Assembly (NCBI GenBank): GCA_029891345.1
Contig: CM057009.1
Coordinates: forward strand, 291,720,966-291,784,965
Source: Dryococelus australis
Lineage: Eukaryota > Arthropoda > Insecta > Phasmatodea > Phasmatidae
Reading direction: 5' to 3'
Length of the DNA: 64,000 nucleotides
Shown here: positions 47,685 through 60,440 of the stretch, piece after piece
Numbering within the stretch: position 1 is the stretch's first letter
Layout of the letters: each line of letters begins with the position of its first letter
Notes under the pieces: generated by a model
The model's database searches: none
What the model was told of the DNA's origin: nothing
Seen by the model: only the letters and a program-made list of their open reading frames with translations
Translations under genes and position numbers: made by a program

Positions 47685-48244
47685 ATACGCTAACGAATAT
47701 TTTCAAAGTAAGTAATTATTCGTGGACGGAATAATAAATCAAATATTCCCAAATGATCATCTGGCATTTCTGAATGAGTGCCGTCTGCATCGTTATCTAG
47801 CTCACCATCATTGGCGTATAATAATCTCTGTGTGTTTCATCCCTCTCAGTTAACTCTTGTCTGTCCCAATCAAAAAAGCAGAATGAAGGGTCTTCTCATC
47901 CATCATTAATCGTAAATGGCAGGATTACCTCTGCGAAGTAGCACGAACATCATAGACCGATGCCTCGCTCATATTTCAATCATAACATTTTTTTCCTTTT
48001 TCTTTTATTTCGTGACAGAGTAGCCGAAAGACTCAGATTTTTCCACATGAAATCTGTCAGCTTTCAGATATATACATCTTCAGAATGTCAACAGCGGGTT
48101 GCCAGTCTTATTCCTATGGTGTATGTGTTTAAATTTTTTCAACAGATATTTTTTATTTTATATAATTTGTCGACTATTCTTGCAGAAGAACACTGGTTTT
48201 TAACACACCATTAAAACCTCTTTCGCACGGCGCCGCCACATCAT
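47685..48244. other. No gene recognised
   Basis: AT-rich, an 84-codon plus frame without domain. Confidence 0.5.
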
Positions 48245-48450
48245 TGCGATAAATGGGCATGTTAAGGGTGTTGCATACCAAAAAACTAATTATTTTATAA
48301 TTCCACCAAGCATTGTTCAACTTGTACGCATTGTATGTAGCTTAACGACATTTTCCTTGAAAATGTAAATTTTACATTTCATATATATATTTTTTAATAA
48401 TTTGGTGTCAAATCAAATATTTTTTTCTTTTTGATGATGCCATAATAACA
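48245..48450. repeat. Interspersed repeat, second copy
   Basis: Counterpart of 9000-9173. Unlike that copy it is not followed by a GTATAGGC MITE. Confidence 0.5.
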
Positions 48451-48590
48451 AAACAACTAATAATTAAGTTGTACAAATGAAAACATTTACAATGTGAACT
48501 AATGTCGTGGTCTACCGCTTGACATATATGTAATCGCCAGATAACATTTCGTGCAATGAAAACCAAAAATATGTTTTTTTTTTATATTTT

Positions 48591-48600
48591 ACACACACAC

Positions 48601-48653
<53 letters not shown>
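48591..48653. repeat. (CA)n(TA)n microsatellite
   Basis: Six CA then about 25 TA units. Confidence 0.95.
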
Positions 48654-48656
<3 letters not shown>

Positions 48657-49305
48657 ATGTTTGTTGCAAAACATAAAAAATTATTCATTTGTTTTGTATC
48701 CAACAGCCTTAATATTTTAAACGCGTCGTCTGACGACTTACGAGCGTGCCTACTGAAGGCACAGAACAGGCAAGTATTGCAGAAGCGAAATGACGTGGCT
48801 GTTCATTTCGTATAAGCGTACTCTGTCGCTTATTCGTCTCGCGAAGCTGAGGAAACGGGTTTTGAGTCTAGCTGGCAATTGCACGTTATGGAAACATTCC
48901 CAATTGGTCGGGCTGCCTTCTGGTCAGTACGTCTCCAGTATATTATTCCTAGAGCACCGAGTATTTCGCGAATTCATTCGGAGGCTAGGTGGACTCCAAA
49001 CATTTGCTCTTTGCTCCTACTGTTGTGATTCGACGACAGTTATTTGGACACGTCCCGTTTATCTCTGAACCAGTAATAAACAGGAACCAGTAGTGTGAGT
49101 GAGTAATTAACGATCCTGTACAGAGGCACCACTAAATCACAGCAACCAATAAGCAAACGGTAATTTCACCTGTATATAGAGGAATGTCCAGCCTAGCTTG
49201 CTGCCAACTCAATCCGCGAAACTCGGGGCTTTACTTATTTCTGAACGACGTTCCACCATATTGCTAACCAGTGAAGCCATTTGACTGGCATGTGTGCCTA
49301 AGAGT
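48654..49305. other. No gene recognised
   Basis: A 92-codon plus frame at 48790-49068 has no recognised domain. Confidence 0.45.
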
Positions 49306-49533
49306 GAAGAGATTTGGGCGACTCTTAACGTTGAGGTCTTCAGATCCGATGAAGGTGGTTGAATTGAAGATGGTGGGGCGTCTAAATGAAGGGGCGGGGA
49401 AACGTGAGATCGCCGACCAACGGCCTCGTCAGGCACGATTTCCCCTTCCGAAAATCCGGTGACCCGGCCGGGGATTACACCCGTTTCGCCTTGGTGGGAG
49501 GCGAGCGTGCTAATCGCTCAGCCACCGTAGCCC
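49306..49533 (-). mobile_element. Family-1 SINE
   Basis: GATTTGGGCGACTCTTAACG, CAGGCACGATTTCCCC, and the head with GTGGGAGGCGAGCGTGC and GCTCAGCCACCGTAG (A box on the minus strand). Confidence 0.75.
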
Positions 49534-51568
49534 CCATGCGTATCCGGAGTTCGCGGTACGTGTAAACATTCCAATTGTTTACCGGCGGTCTTGTAATAGG
49601 TCGTGCAAGCCTTCATGAAATAACGTGCACATTTGGATAGCTAACGACTTTGATGAGTCACCTTGGTACACTGTGCTTCATTTACGACGGCCGTTTTCTG
49701 ACAGATAGAACCACCAACTTTGTAACGATGTCACAAAAAATATTAATCCATTTGCAGCGCCTGCGACCAGCTGGTTCGTAACATGTTTGTGTATGTGTCC
49801 ACGTTGGCAACACTTGCTGAAAATAGTTCGCACAAATGAAATTAGCAAATTTGAGATTCCCGTCAAACATCTGACAAAAATGTTGCGTTTCCAGTAACAT
49901 AATAAGTTTGTAAAAATATTTTGGCATTGTTACTTCGCACTTGTAACAGTTTCAACGCTCGCGAATTTTTACATGATGAGGCAGTGCTTCGGCAAACGCC
50001 TCATCCTGTTCGCCTGTTGTGAGTTAGAGGATTCCAGCGAATTTCGCGCGTGATCGACGCCATGTTCGTCACTTCGTGTTTACACACCACGTGACCACGA
50101 GAGAATGTATACTCCCCCCCCCCTTTTTATTCCTTTAAAACTGGTTCACACCTTGACTTAGTGAAACGAATATTATACAATTTCCCGTGCAGTGCTGTTT
50201 TCGGTTCATTATTAAATTTCATTATTTTCTCATAACGGCAGTGGCCCGGCAACGTGTGTTTTTCCGTTGTGTGCAGCGATGTATATTCGTGATGTGATGG
50301 AAGTTTCCTGTATGAATCGCCTATAGAATTTGCACACACACGGATAAACACATATATTTATTTTCACATCCAAAAGTTTTTTAGTTGTTACTGAAGTGAC
50401 AGTTACTTGAAGCACGTAATATGTCAAGTGTATTTTCGACCAATATTATATTTTAAATAACGTAAATCGTAGGAATTTGAATTTCAGCAGTCTCAGGTTA
50501 GATGTGCTAACTCCATACATAGTATATTTATTTTGAATGTATTCATTACGAAGAATTACATCAGGCCAAAATAATCATGTAGGCTTAAGAGTATCTACTT
50601 TTGTGCCTAACGACCAATTTAATTCTGCACGCTAATGTCCGGAATTTTTTAGATTTTATTATTTTGAGTACAATTATCAAGTGTTTCTATAGCCTAGACG
50701 TATGTCAGTGGGTTAGTGTTAAGGTATATTAAATTCACAACGTTCAGTCGATGATTAGCTTAAATATCTTAACTGAAGTGCGTGAAAATTATAAAGCCAC
50801 ATTTTTTTTTTTTTAAAGTTATTCAATTATAGTTTGTCGATTTTATGCGGATTGTCACTTCTTGAGAGTATAACATAAATAAGTCAAGTTGCATGTAATC
50901 GCTTTGTACTTGTAAAGTTGGTTTTTACTTTTCCGTATGAAAATTATTTGAAAAAATGCAAGGTGTGTTTAGATGTGAGTGTAGAGTTATTTGATTTCGG
51001 TCAAGTGTATGCATTCGTAATAAATATTAAGTCGAATATAAAATAAACTATCTGTGAATTTTTCGCGCGATGATTATCAGAGGCCGAAAAGAGTTGCCAC
51101 ATTGTCTAGCATGTTGTGGAAACAGTAAACATGTTAATTATTTTAATGTTACAGAATAACGCAGATAAAATACCAAATAATTGCTTATGTTAGGATGCAA
51201 ACACATTTGTGGGTGATTCATAAATGAATAAACTCGTAACATTATAATTTAACAAAATATCGATAACAGCATTACTTTAAAGATGAAGCGATGTTTAAAG
51301 AGATATAACTGGCAGTTGTGTAAGCTAAAATTGCAGTCAATAGGAAAGCATTCTATAGATAAAATTATAAGGATGAAATAAATAGCGATAAGATAAAAAT
51401 TCCCCTCCAACCGAATTTCCATAGCCTCTTTCCACTTCTACATGTAACAAAAAATTTATACCTATTAAATTGTCTGTTTGTATAAATCCCACAAAATAAC
51501 TTTATTAAATCAAATATGGACTTGAGTATTACACACACACTCTCTCACTGCATCCAGCCCGTTGCAGA

Positions 51569-51573
<5 letters not shown>
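49534..51573. other. No gene recognised
   Basis: AT-rich; an 11-C run at 50114-50124. Confidence 0.55.
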
Positions 51574-51639
<66 letters not shown>

Positions 51640-51677
51640 TTACAAGGTATACAGTATATATATATATACTATATACA

Positions 51678-51731
<54 letters not shown>

Positions 51732-51754
51732 TGTATACCTCGTATCCAATATAT
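51574..51754. repeat. (TA)n tracts with a 30-bp inverted repeat
   Basis: Long TA runs at 51574-51636 and about 51679-51730. The arms 51631-51660 (TTGGTTACAAGGTATACAGT core) and 51725-51754 (ACTGTATACCTCGTATCCAA core) are inverted with 28 of 30 matches, enclosing one of the TA runs. Confidence 0.9.
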
Positions 51755-53690
51755 GTGGCAAATTTTTGTTTTAAAAATATTAACTGAAATTATTTAGCAT
51801 ATGCGTAAAACACTGCTCTAGCTACATTTTATTTTGGAACATTTTAATTTACTATAAAAATTTAAATAATAGTTTCTGCAAATGCGGAGTTTCGGTTGTA
51901 CAGTTTCTGCTGCATCAGAAACTATCATATTTTCTGAAACAAATTTGACTGTACATATTACAACGCAGTCCCACGTAATGTCAACAGCTGATATAACAAG
52001 CAGCGTGGCTTCCACATGTCAGAACAGCTGAGGCGAATGGATACACTAGCAAAACAGCAACACTGGCACTACTTCCTTAGAACTGCCAAAAAATGGCCTT
52101 CGTAAATGAAACAGATTATATTTGGACTTGTGCGCTTGAACCAAAGACTGCTATGTCCATCGGTAACCGCAATCTTGAATGTTTCAGTAGGTCTAAATTA
52201 CCGGCAAACTTTGCTTGAGTTTATAGTGAACATATGGGAATACAAACCACCTACTCTCTGGAAGGTTTGTCACAAGACTTCTTGTGAATAATTACTGTAA
52301 AAGGGGTAGGTGATTGATGAGAACAATTCATTTGTCTGGCATACGCCATTACAGAAAACATACTAAAAGACTCACAATATGACATAAACACTTTTACATA
52401 TAAATGTGTTGCAAAATAAAAAGTAACCAACCAATGATAGCTTTTGTCAGCTAATATGCGAGTAACATATAAATAATTCCATAGAAGGAATGTATTTCGT
52501 TACCACAAGAAAAATACGAATGAATGCTACAATGAGTAACCAACAGAGAAACAAGAGAACGGTGTATCTAGTAAATTAAAACAAATGGAGGAAGCAAAGA
52601 AGGCAACACAAATGAACGCGATTTCTTGTATGGAATTATTAGCATGTTGTTCGCATATTTGTAGAGAGTAGCCAACTGTGGCTCGTAATTTTTTTTAATT
52701 TTATGGGTTTTGTGTCCAAGATTGTATGTCAAAACATGCGGTTTTACGCGAGTTACTGCAAAGAGTTGCAATAACCAATTTAAGAGGTCGGTCCAGAATT
52801 TCAGCGGCGCTATGCAACCTACAAGAACACCATTTATTTCAAGTGTAGTCTCGTTATAGTTCTAGCAGTAAAGGAAATAAAAAGTCAGGTAATAATTTTT
52901 CAATATATTAAAAAGCGTTTTCAGAAATCTGACGAAAGGAATATTTTCATATCAATTCTTACATTTGCCCTTATTCTTCAAGTTTGTTATGAAACCATGA
53001 ATGATGACTGATTTTGGAGAACTCATTTCAAAATTAAGCAATTGCAATTCTTATAAAGTGAGAGATATCTTTTAACAGTGTACTGCTTTTGTTGCTAATA
53101 CAATAAAAAAATTTCCTTGGAAGTAAATGGGGTTCCTGCAGGTTGCGTGGTGTCACTGAATCGCTGTAATAACCTCTTAAGATGGTGATAAAGGGCATCA
53201 TTAAGAGCTGTTTTAGGGGTCAATGCAATAGCAAATAGAGGTCGAACAAGTTTATGCGGAAGAATGAGATTTTTACATGTCATTAAGGAAAGCTAAAATT
53301 AGGGATGCCTGTTTTAAACATTTCGTTTAAATTCTTATTAATATACAATTTTTAATAATAAAAACGGCTATATTAGAGAAAATTTCACAAGTTGCAGAAA
53401 ATAAAGTAATCGTAATATCGAAAAAGTAAAAACTAAAACACCTTCCATAATAGTCGATGGTTCATAGAATGAATTATTTTTAAACACATTCGATTTATAT
53501 GCATACGTGTAATGCACTGCAACATCACGTTTGAGCCGAAAATATCCCACCTCGCTGTTTGGAGATAGGACACTTTTATCCTATCCCTTCAGCACGTAAC
53601 GAGCGGAGTAGATAACGCTGACCACTTGAGGGGTCGTGTTTCCTGCTGTGTGCCTTCGCCATAGTTCATGGCATTGGTGACAGTTCGATT
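51755..53690. other. No gene recognised
   Basis: AT-rich; small frames only. Confidence 0.55.
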
Positions 53691-53709
53691 GGGTGGGATG
53701 GGAGGGGGG
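53691..53709 (+). other. G-quadruplex motif
   Basis: GGGTGGGATGGGAGGGGGG: four runs of at least three G with loops of one or two bases, the canonical quadruplex pattern, in an otherwise AT-rich region. Confidence 0.85.
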
Positions 53710-54166
53710 CGGACAGGAAGGTCCGGCTCCTCAGGGGGGACGCAGGTGAGTTGACAAACGCAATCCCCCCCACAACTCGCGCGTTTTGCAAATGCCAGTT
53801 CGTATTTCAAAGACTTGTCGAAACAAATAAACTACAGGTTTGATTCGTTCAACGAACTTCTTAATCACGTAAGAGAAATTTTGACATGTAATAATAAAAC
53901 GATAAACATCAAACGCAGCATGTCCTATTGTAAGAATCTTTACAGTGCCAGATATAAGTATACAAAACCTTTGCTCAGTTATTGAGTACATGCATGTTTG
54001 AAACATTTCGAACTGTTGTTAAATACAAATGACCTGAGCAGAATGAATGTGTACATTTGTGTAGTATTGCGTCGCAAAAAATTAACAGCAATAAATCATT
54101 TAGAAATCTATTTCCTTGAATTGTGACAACTTATGTCAAAATATTATTTACAACTGGAAGTATTTT
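53710..54166. other. No gene recognised
   Basis: A GC-rich patch to about 53800 then AT-rich; no gene. Confidence 0.5.
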
Positions 54167-54597
54167 TTAAGTTGAGTTGAGATGTTTGGACGGCTCTTAA
54201 ATATGTATCGTCTTGCGAGCCGATGAAGGATAGCATGAGGTGAGCAGCGCCTGGAATGAAGGGTGGGAAAATGGGAGAACCCCGAGAAAAGTGGTGCCAT
54301 GGTGGTCGAGTGGCTAGAGCACTTGCCTACCACCAAGGCAATCCGGCTTCGATTCCTGGTGGGGTCGGTCCACGGATTTTCGCATGTGGGAATCGTGCCG
54401 GGACGATGCCACATGTCGGCAAGTTTTCTTGAGGATCTCCCGTTTTCCCCACCATCCATTCCCGGTGCTGCTCCATATCCACATCATTCACCCCTCATCG
54501 GCTCTCAAGACCATAGAGAACCGCCCAAACCTCTCAACTCAACCCGAGGAAAGCCGCCAAATAATGACATCGTCCAGGTACGATTACCACATATTTT
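54167..54597 (-). mobile_element. Family-1 SINE, interrupted by a second SINE
   Basis: The 3' part is at 54167-54294 (GTTTGGACGGCTCTTAAATA, GGAGAACCCCGAGAAAA). The body resumes at about 54541 (CCCGAGGAAAGCCGCC, CATCGTCCAGGTACGATTAC CACAT). Between them lies a plus-strand SINE. Confidence 0.75.
54293..54540 (+). mobile_element. Family-1 SINE inserted into another
   Basis: Complete form: A box TGGTCGAGTGGCTAGAGC, B box GGCTTCGATTCCTGGTGGGG, body GGGAATCGTGCCGGGACGAT, end CCGCCCAAACCTCTCAACTC. Host-derived AACCCCGAGAAAAG and AACCCGAGGAAAG flank it, a worn target duplication. The 142-codon frame over it is not a gene. Confidence 0.85.
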
Positions 54598-55248
54598 TAA
54601 ATACTCTTTGGATAGCGTATTAGATTCTGCCATTTATATTATGCTTACGTTTGTGGAAATATATACAAAAATTATGAGAATTTCTAATTAAGAAATTCAT
54701 GTCGTAACGACTTTCTAGTTTATGGCTCAAATTATCCGGACATCTAAAAAACATATATTGACCAGATACGAATGATTTTTGTGCGTAATTAAATTAAGTT
54801 ATGGAGACAATGTCTGTTTTTAATTTGTTTTGTTAAATGTATGTGAGCGGGAATTCAAACTGCATGCTGAAGCAAAATTTCATAGACTGTTCTGGCACAA
54901 GAGTGTTCTCATTCCCATAGATCCGTGAATTAAAAAATTCTCTTACTTATGAGGTGATAATAGTTTTTCGAACTGGTTACCCGTACACGGAAATAACTCA
55001 TATTTACAAAAAATTATGTTTACAATTTTCGTTAAAAAAAGAATTATTTTAAAAGCCGTATACTTTTTCACTGTAAGAAATTCAATAGCTCGTCCAGTTT
55101 ACTGTTATTGTACAAACACGGACTTTGAAATGGAAGTATTTTCTTTACAAAATATGCGATACCGGTAATGAATTCATGCAGAGAATCGATCCTCTGAGTA
55201 TTTTTTTTTTCGCCAATGTGAAGTAAGCTATAGAACACACACACACTC
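54598..55248. other. No gene recognised
   Basis: AT-rich. Confidence 0.55.
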
Positions 55249-55260
55249 TATCTCTCTCTC

Positions 55261-55324
<64 letters not shown>
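55249..55324. repeat. (CT)n microsatellite
   Basis: About 38 CT units with one interruption (TCGC). It creates the Arg-Glu repeat frame on the minus strand. Confidence 0.95.
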
Positions 55325-55326
<2 letters not shown>

Positions 55327-55629
55327 GAGATTTAACAGCACACGCAGCTACCACTTTATGATAACTAGATGCATATAAATGAAACTATTAAGTACTGCAA
55401 ATTGTTTTCTTGTGTGGCATTTGAACATTCATTACGTGCGGCAGCTACATTTGCAGTCCTTAGCAAATCTTATATGTGTATGTCAAACTGAGGTGCGCAA
55501 GCGGGAAATCCGGGCAAAGTGTAGTATCTATCCTGGAATGGATTATAGGAGGACACCTTACTGATAATATAAGTTACAGTATGAATATGTCCTATATAAA
55601 ATGATGTCACAAGAGAAATTCACGTTACA

Positions 55630-55885
55630 TGAGAGCCGCAGTGTTCGGGCGACTGCAGGAGCGTTCGCCTCCAACCAAATCGTTCCGGGTTCGATCTTCT
55701 GCGGGGTCACTGCCAGGTTTTCGCTTGTGGGGATTGTGCATGGACGATTCTGTTGTTCCACGGGTTTCCTCGGGAAACTACCTAACCCCCCCCCCCCCCC
55801 CCGCGCCTTTTACCAAAAATACTGCATTCCTGGCCCTGCTCAATATCCATATCATTATTTCAGTCATCAGCTCTGAAGACCTCAG
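55630..55885 (+). mobile_element. Family-1 SINE, diverged
   Basis: B box CGGGTTCGATCTTCTGCGGGG, body GGGATTGTGCATGGACGATT, then a run of 17 C (55786-55802), end TCATCAGCTCTGAAGACCTC. Confidence 0.75.
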
Positions 55886-56308
55886 AAGGCGTTATTTGCG
55901 AGGTAACTTGGGACAGTTCTATTTTTTTTCCCCGTATGCTTGTTAAACTACAAGAAACTTAACACAAATGACACGTACGTTATTTTGGAAGGAAAGTAAC
56001 AATTGGTTTTACATTAACATTTTCGCTAGCATGAAATTAAACATACCTTTAAATTCCCAAGTCTTATCTCAAGGAGAACTAATCCCGACTACCTCGCAGT
56101 GGCACCCCAGCCCCCCCCCCCCCTTTTTTCGCTAAACCCTTCCCGCCAAAACAACGTCACTTTCCTTTACCAAGAACTGTGTACGAACAAAACCGCAAAA
56201 TGTCTGCTAACTTGGCTGGCTCCGCGCAATATCGGTCTAACGTACAATAACAAGCGCACGCGCTATTCGACAAGTATTTGGAAATTCCTGTAACTAATTA
56301 TTGCTCAC
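55886..56308. other. No gene recognised
   Basis: Contains a 13-C run at 56111-56123; a 64-codon plus frame lacks any signature. Confidence 0.5.
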
Positions 56309-56685
56309 TTAAGGACCACGCCTGCCTGGGGCATTGCATTGCAGAGTGACAGAAATATTCGTTTTTTTTTTTTTTTCTAAAAAAAAAATATTAAACGTGT
56401 CCAATATGTTCATCTACGAAAAGAGCACACACTTCTGACGAAGGCTGTCGAGTACTTTCAAGACGTCACGCGGGTTAGAAACACTAATTTAAAGTACTCC
56501 AAAATGGCAAAAAACGGCATTTTCAAATCTCTATATCTCTAAATATAAGTGTCAGATACACACGACACTACTCAAGGGATCTGCATTGAACCTTCCTACA
56601 GACTTTCCGTCAATAAAATTATAGAGTCACCGCTGAAAGTCCCATAGGCACACAAAGACCTGTTCCGGACCAAGGCTAATAAGTA
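56309..56685. mobile_element. TTAA MITE, right end missing
   Basis: TTAA at 56309-56312, then GGACCACGCCTGCCTGG. AAACGTGTCCAATATGTTCA, TTTCAAGACGTCACGCGG and AACCTTCCTACAGACTTTCC match 20820-21306. Similarity stops near 56685. Confidence 0.65.
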
Positions 56686-57252
56686 CTCAGGCTGCATGTT
56701 CCGTGCGACAAACAATTTATTTTTTCACAATAAGTAAATACAAATTTCATTCAAATGACAATCACCTCTATCAACATCTACCCAAAACTGGTCAAGGCTG
56801 AAAAAAAAATTACAATTGATCATACATTTATAAATAATATGTTCATTGAAATTATATGCAAATAGTATGCAGGAAATTTCTATCGCTTAAAATGAATATC
56901 ACCCCAAGGATATGCTATATAATACTGAGCAATTACGACCAATCTGGTTACACTATAACCAACATCGTTGTTCATTCGTTCTCATGAAAGCTTTAACCAT
57001 CAATACATTTATTATGCTTGGTATAAGGAAATGATTTCCAAAATTAACAACAATACGAGACATTAAATTTGCCAGCCAAACAACGCTGCTAACTTACAGT
57101 GCTAATACCAATCTGGACAAGTTGTGTTGGCTGATTCTAATAGCGACCAATCTATAACTTATTTATTGCACAACTCAAATATTAAGGTGCACATCCAGTT
57201 AGATGCTAGGAAAAAGAGAAAAATTATTTTCACCAGTCTCTTAAATTGCGTG
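56686..57252. other. No gene recognised
   Basis: AT-rich. Confidence 0.5.
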
Positions 57253-57635
57253 GCCGGAAAACGAAAAGCGTAACCACCAGTTACCAAGTGAAAACTCTCA
57301 AGTTGAACATTAATAATATTGCAAATACTTTTCCATTCCAAATTCTTAGACTCACAGTCTACGTAAAACGTACGTATTTTGTTTAATTCTAACCAATACA
57401 TTTTACCCGCAGCATTACCTATTGCAACCAAAAGCCACTAGGGATGTAGTTGGTAGACAAAAGTGTAACCAGTAGTTACTAATGGGGTTTTCTCACACTA
57501 TACATTTATTAAAATGCATACTCTTTACCATTCAAAATTCATAGACTCCCAGTCTACATAAAACGTAAATATTTTGTTTAATTCGTGCCAATACATTTTT
57601 CCCGCAGCACTACCAATTGCTACAAAGCCACCACA
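57253..57635 (-). repeat. Two tandem copies of a 195-bp unit
   Basis: CAGTCTAC recurs at 57355 and 57550; the shared stretch (GTCTACRTAAAACGTA, ATTTTGTTTAATTC, CCAATACATTTT, CCCGCAGCA) spans over 100 bp of each. On the minus strand both copies keep a parallel open frame: VAIGNAAGKMYW in one (57159-57431) and VAIGSAAGKMYW in the other. No protein family is recognised. It could be decayed 3' sequence of the Gypsy element. Confidence 0.6.
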
Positions 57636-59353
57636 AAAACTAGACTTTTACCAAACAATTGCCCAATGAGCCAACTATAATGTCTTCATTTCACACAGTA
57701 AAATTAAAAGAAGACCGACAAGAACTCACTTAAATTTGACTCGTGCCTCTAGAATCCACTCAGAAATATTTCGCAACACACGCTCAGTAAAATCTCGGTA
57801 ACCAGTTCGTGGCAACGATACAGATAGCTTTGAGACTAGAACAAAATACGAATATTCAATCACAACCTCATTAAAATTCCCCCTTGTTTTACAGTGTGTT
57901 TCAAAATCACCTACAAATTTAAGCCACTTGTTGGCACATCGGCGAAGGAGCAGCAAGAGAGTTCAGTGATAGCATAATCAATCTCTTATCATAAAATACG
58001 CACACTCTTTTAAAAAACCTCACAAACTTTTCCTCGGATAATAAAGTGGCCTGAATTCTTCACCGCAGAAAATGATTTAGCTGGTGAGTCGTGGCAACCA
58101 AAATTTAAACAAAATGAAAACATCTCCGACAATCATCAGACGGGACATTGGCCTGGCAGTCTATCCATTCCCAAAAAGGACCCTAATAAAAAAGGCGAGT
58201 TGCAGACTAAAATAATTTAACAAACGCAGAACAAGGCACCCGAAAGCTAGCCGCTTATTACCTCAAAATTACTCAAGCTTGAAACGGCGCCACAAATCAC
58301 CATAGCCTAATAATTCGTCCATGTTATACAGCCATGTGTCCAAAAGGCCGACCAAACCCACCCTCGTGCAGGAACTCAGAATCCATGGCTCGCGCTGAAA
58401 TAACCTAAACGGGCGTATGCTGTGATGCTCATGGCGACGGCGAGGCGTGTTCATACGAAAGGTGAAGTCATTTAACACTCGGACGATATCAGACAAGAGG
58501 GGGAAAATGCTGTGCACAAAATTAAATAGCTTCGCTTAGACATCATTACGTCACATAGTGGAGGGAGCGGAAGAGAAGGCAGGGGTCAGGAAGCAAGGAG
58601 GGGCGAGGAAGAGCGATAAGCAACGAGTAGTCTGTGAAGCTTGGCGCACCGGAGTCGAAAGTTTAAGGGGCGATGATGGCGGCGGCCGCTCAATACCCAG
58701 CAGAAAAGCATTCCTCAGTTCTAAACACAAAACATAATTCCACTCACAACATACCCGCAAGGCCCCTACAGGCACCAAAGTTATCAGATAGTACACATAA
58801 CAACTGTCACTGAAGATCACACAAGAGTGAAGGAGGCACAAACAACAATAATTTATTTGCACTCCAATAGTTCATCGAAGACGAAGTGGTGAAATAGTCA
58901 AAGCAATAGACACTGCATAAATAAAGCACGAAGATAGTCTGAAATAAATTGCAGTTCAACACCGTTCAGGGTCGTTCCCAGGCACAAAGAAATAGGTCGG
59001 GTACACTGTCTCAAGTGCCGAAGATGCGTCTATTCTCGAGGAAAGGGCAGCCATGGGGATAGCAGCACAGTGAGTCCTCTTCTCATCTGGAGCAGGGATC
59101 ACTGCAAACGTAGCCATCCCCAAAACCAACCAGCGGTAGTGACCGAAGGCGAGAGCTCATGCCAATCGGAGAACGAATTCATGAAACAATGAAGAAAAGA
59201 CTTTAAGTAAGGAAGGTAAAGTAAAACGGAAAGGACAGGAAACACAACAATAAACCCAAAATACATCAAAACATTTCTCTCAATTTCGCACAACATAATT
59301 TTTTTATTGGCTCACATGAGCCTTCCGAAAAACCCTGCCCGAATTTACTCCTA
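57636..59353. other. No clear gene; likely 3' flank of the Gypsy element
   Basis: Minus frames of 76-103 codons (57726-57956, 58269-58517, 58551-58862) lack recognised domains. No LTR end or polypurine tract could be fixed here. 58555-58625 is purine-rich on the plus strand. Confidence 0.35.
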
Positions 59354-60245
59354 CTAAACTGACACTGTTATGACCCAAAAATTTTTCAATATTAAATGGT
59401 CCGAAATATTTTGGTACAAATTTCCCGTCACGTCCGTGCTAATATCTGGGAGAGGATGATTCCTACATAGTACAAGATCCCCCACTTTATATGGCACTGA
59501 GGTCCTATTCTTATCCACCCTAGCCGCAAAATCTCTCTTAGCCACTTCCAGCATGTTAAAAACATTAGTCAGAATGCACTCCCAGTCTGGAATATGACAG
59601 GAATATTCCAGGCGTTTAGAAGAGGATGACTCAAGGGTCTCATGAGAAAATGAATAGAGGGGGGATTGCCAACGGACTCATGGAAAGCACTATTAAACCC
59701 CAAATTAATAAACTCTAAGTCCTTATCCCACAATGGATGATGTTTATTATAATATATCGTCAAGCAAGCTTTCAAGTTCTTATTGAAGCGTTCTACTTGA
59801 TTCCCTTTGGTAAAATAGGGACTAGAGATAAAATGTTTCACCAACCAACGGAAACACATGTCCTTAAATGCTACATATGTAAAGTATTTTGCATTGTCAG
59901 TTACCACCTCCACAGGGGCACTAAACACTTTCCAAACTTGGTCGGATAGGGCTCTGACAATGGTCGTAGCCGTCATGTTTCTCAAGGGAAGCAGGATTAT
60001 AAACTTTGAGAAGTTATCCAACACTATCAAAATGCAGATGCTACCCCTTTTCGATCGCACCAATGGTCCGAAAATGTCCAGATGCATGGTACTCCAAGGC
60101 CCACTCGGAATTTGTGGGATTACCTGACCCACGTTCATGTTCTGCGGCTACTTACATTTTACAAAGCTCACAATACCTCAAGTACGTTGACACATCTGAT
60201 TTCATACTTGGCCAAGAAAAATGGCCCGATATTTTATGAAAAGTC
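59354..60245 (-). pseudogene. pol: Gypsy integrase
   Basis: An HHCC-like zinc-binding relic lies at about 60140-60245 in disrupted frames. The catalytic core is a 189-codon frame at 59569-60138: MHLDIFGPL (first Asp), VVTDNAKYF (second Asp) and GNQVERFNKNLK (Glu), the second and third spaced by about 35 residues as in DDE integrases. The C-terminal part, 59354-59554, contains YKVGDLVLCRNHPLP, the start of the Gypsy integrase tail. It is separated from the core by a stop and frameshift. Integrase joins the element DNA to the chromosome; all three catalytic acids survive, but the protein is not continuous. Confidence 0.85.
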
Positions 60246-60440
60246 ATACTCACTCCTAGATGTCCGCCAAAAACCGAGTCGTGAAAGTACTTCAATACCA
60301 TGGGCCTCAGAGTTTCCGGAACAATCACTTTGTGGCTCGTCCGCTCTTTCCAGTGAAATATAACTCAATGTAAGGCAACATACTACCTCCCTTTAAATTC
60401 TTGATCACCTGTTGACAGAACCCATCATTCACCCTGTGCC

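Noticed and set aside
11788..49555. Shared CCCCCATGCGTAT after two SINEs (about 11783 and 49534)
   Set aside because: It is at the 3' end of one and beyond the 5' head of the other, so the match is probably coincidence.
51516..51797. Tyr-Ile repeat frames
   Set aside because: Produced entirely by the TA microsatellite.
54263..54691. 142-codon plus frame
   Set aside because: Runs across two SINEs; pol III repeats of this GC content often leave open frames.
55145..55354. Arg-Glu repeat frame
   Set aside because: Produced by the CT microsatellite.
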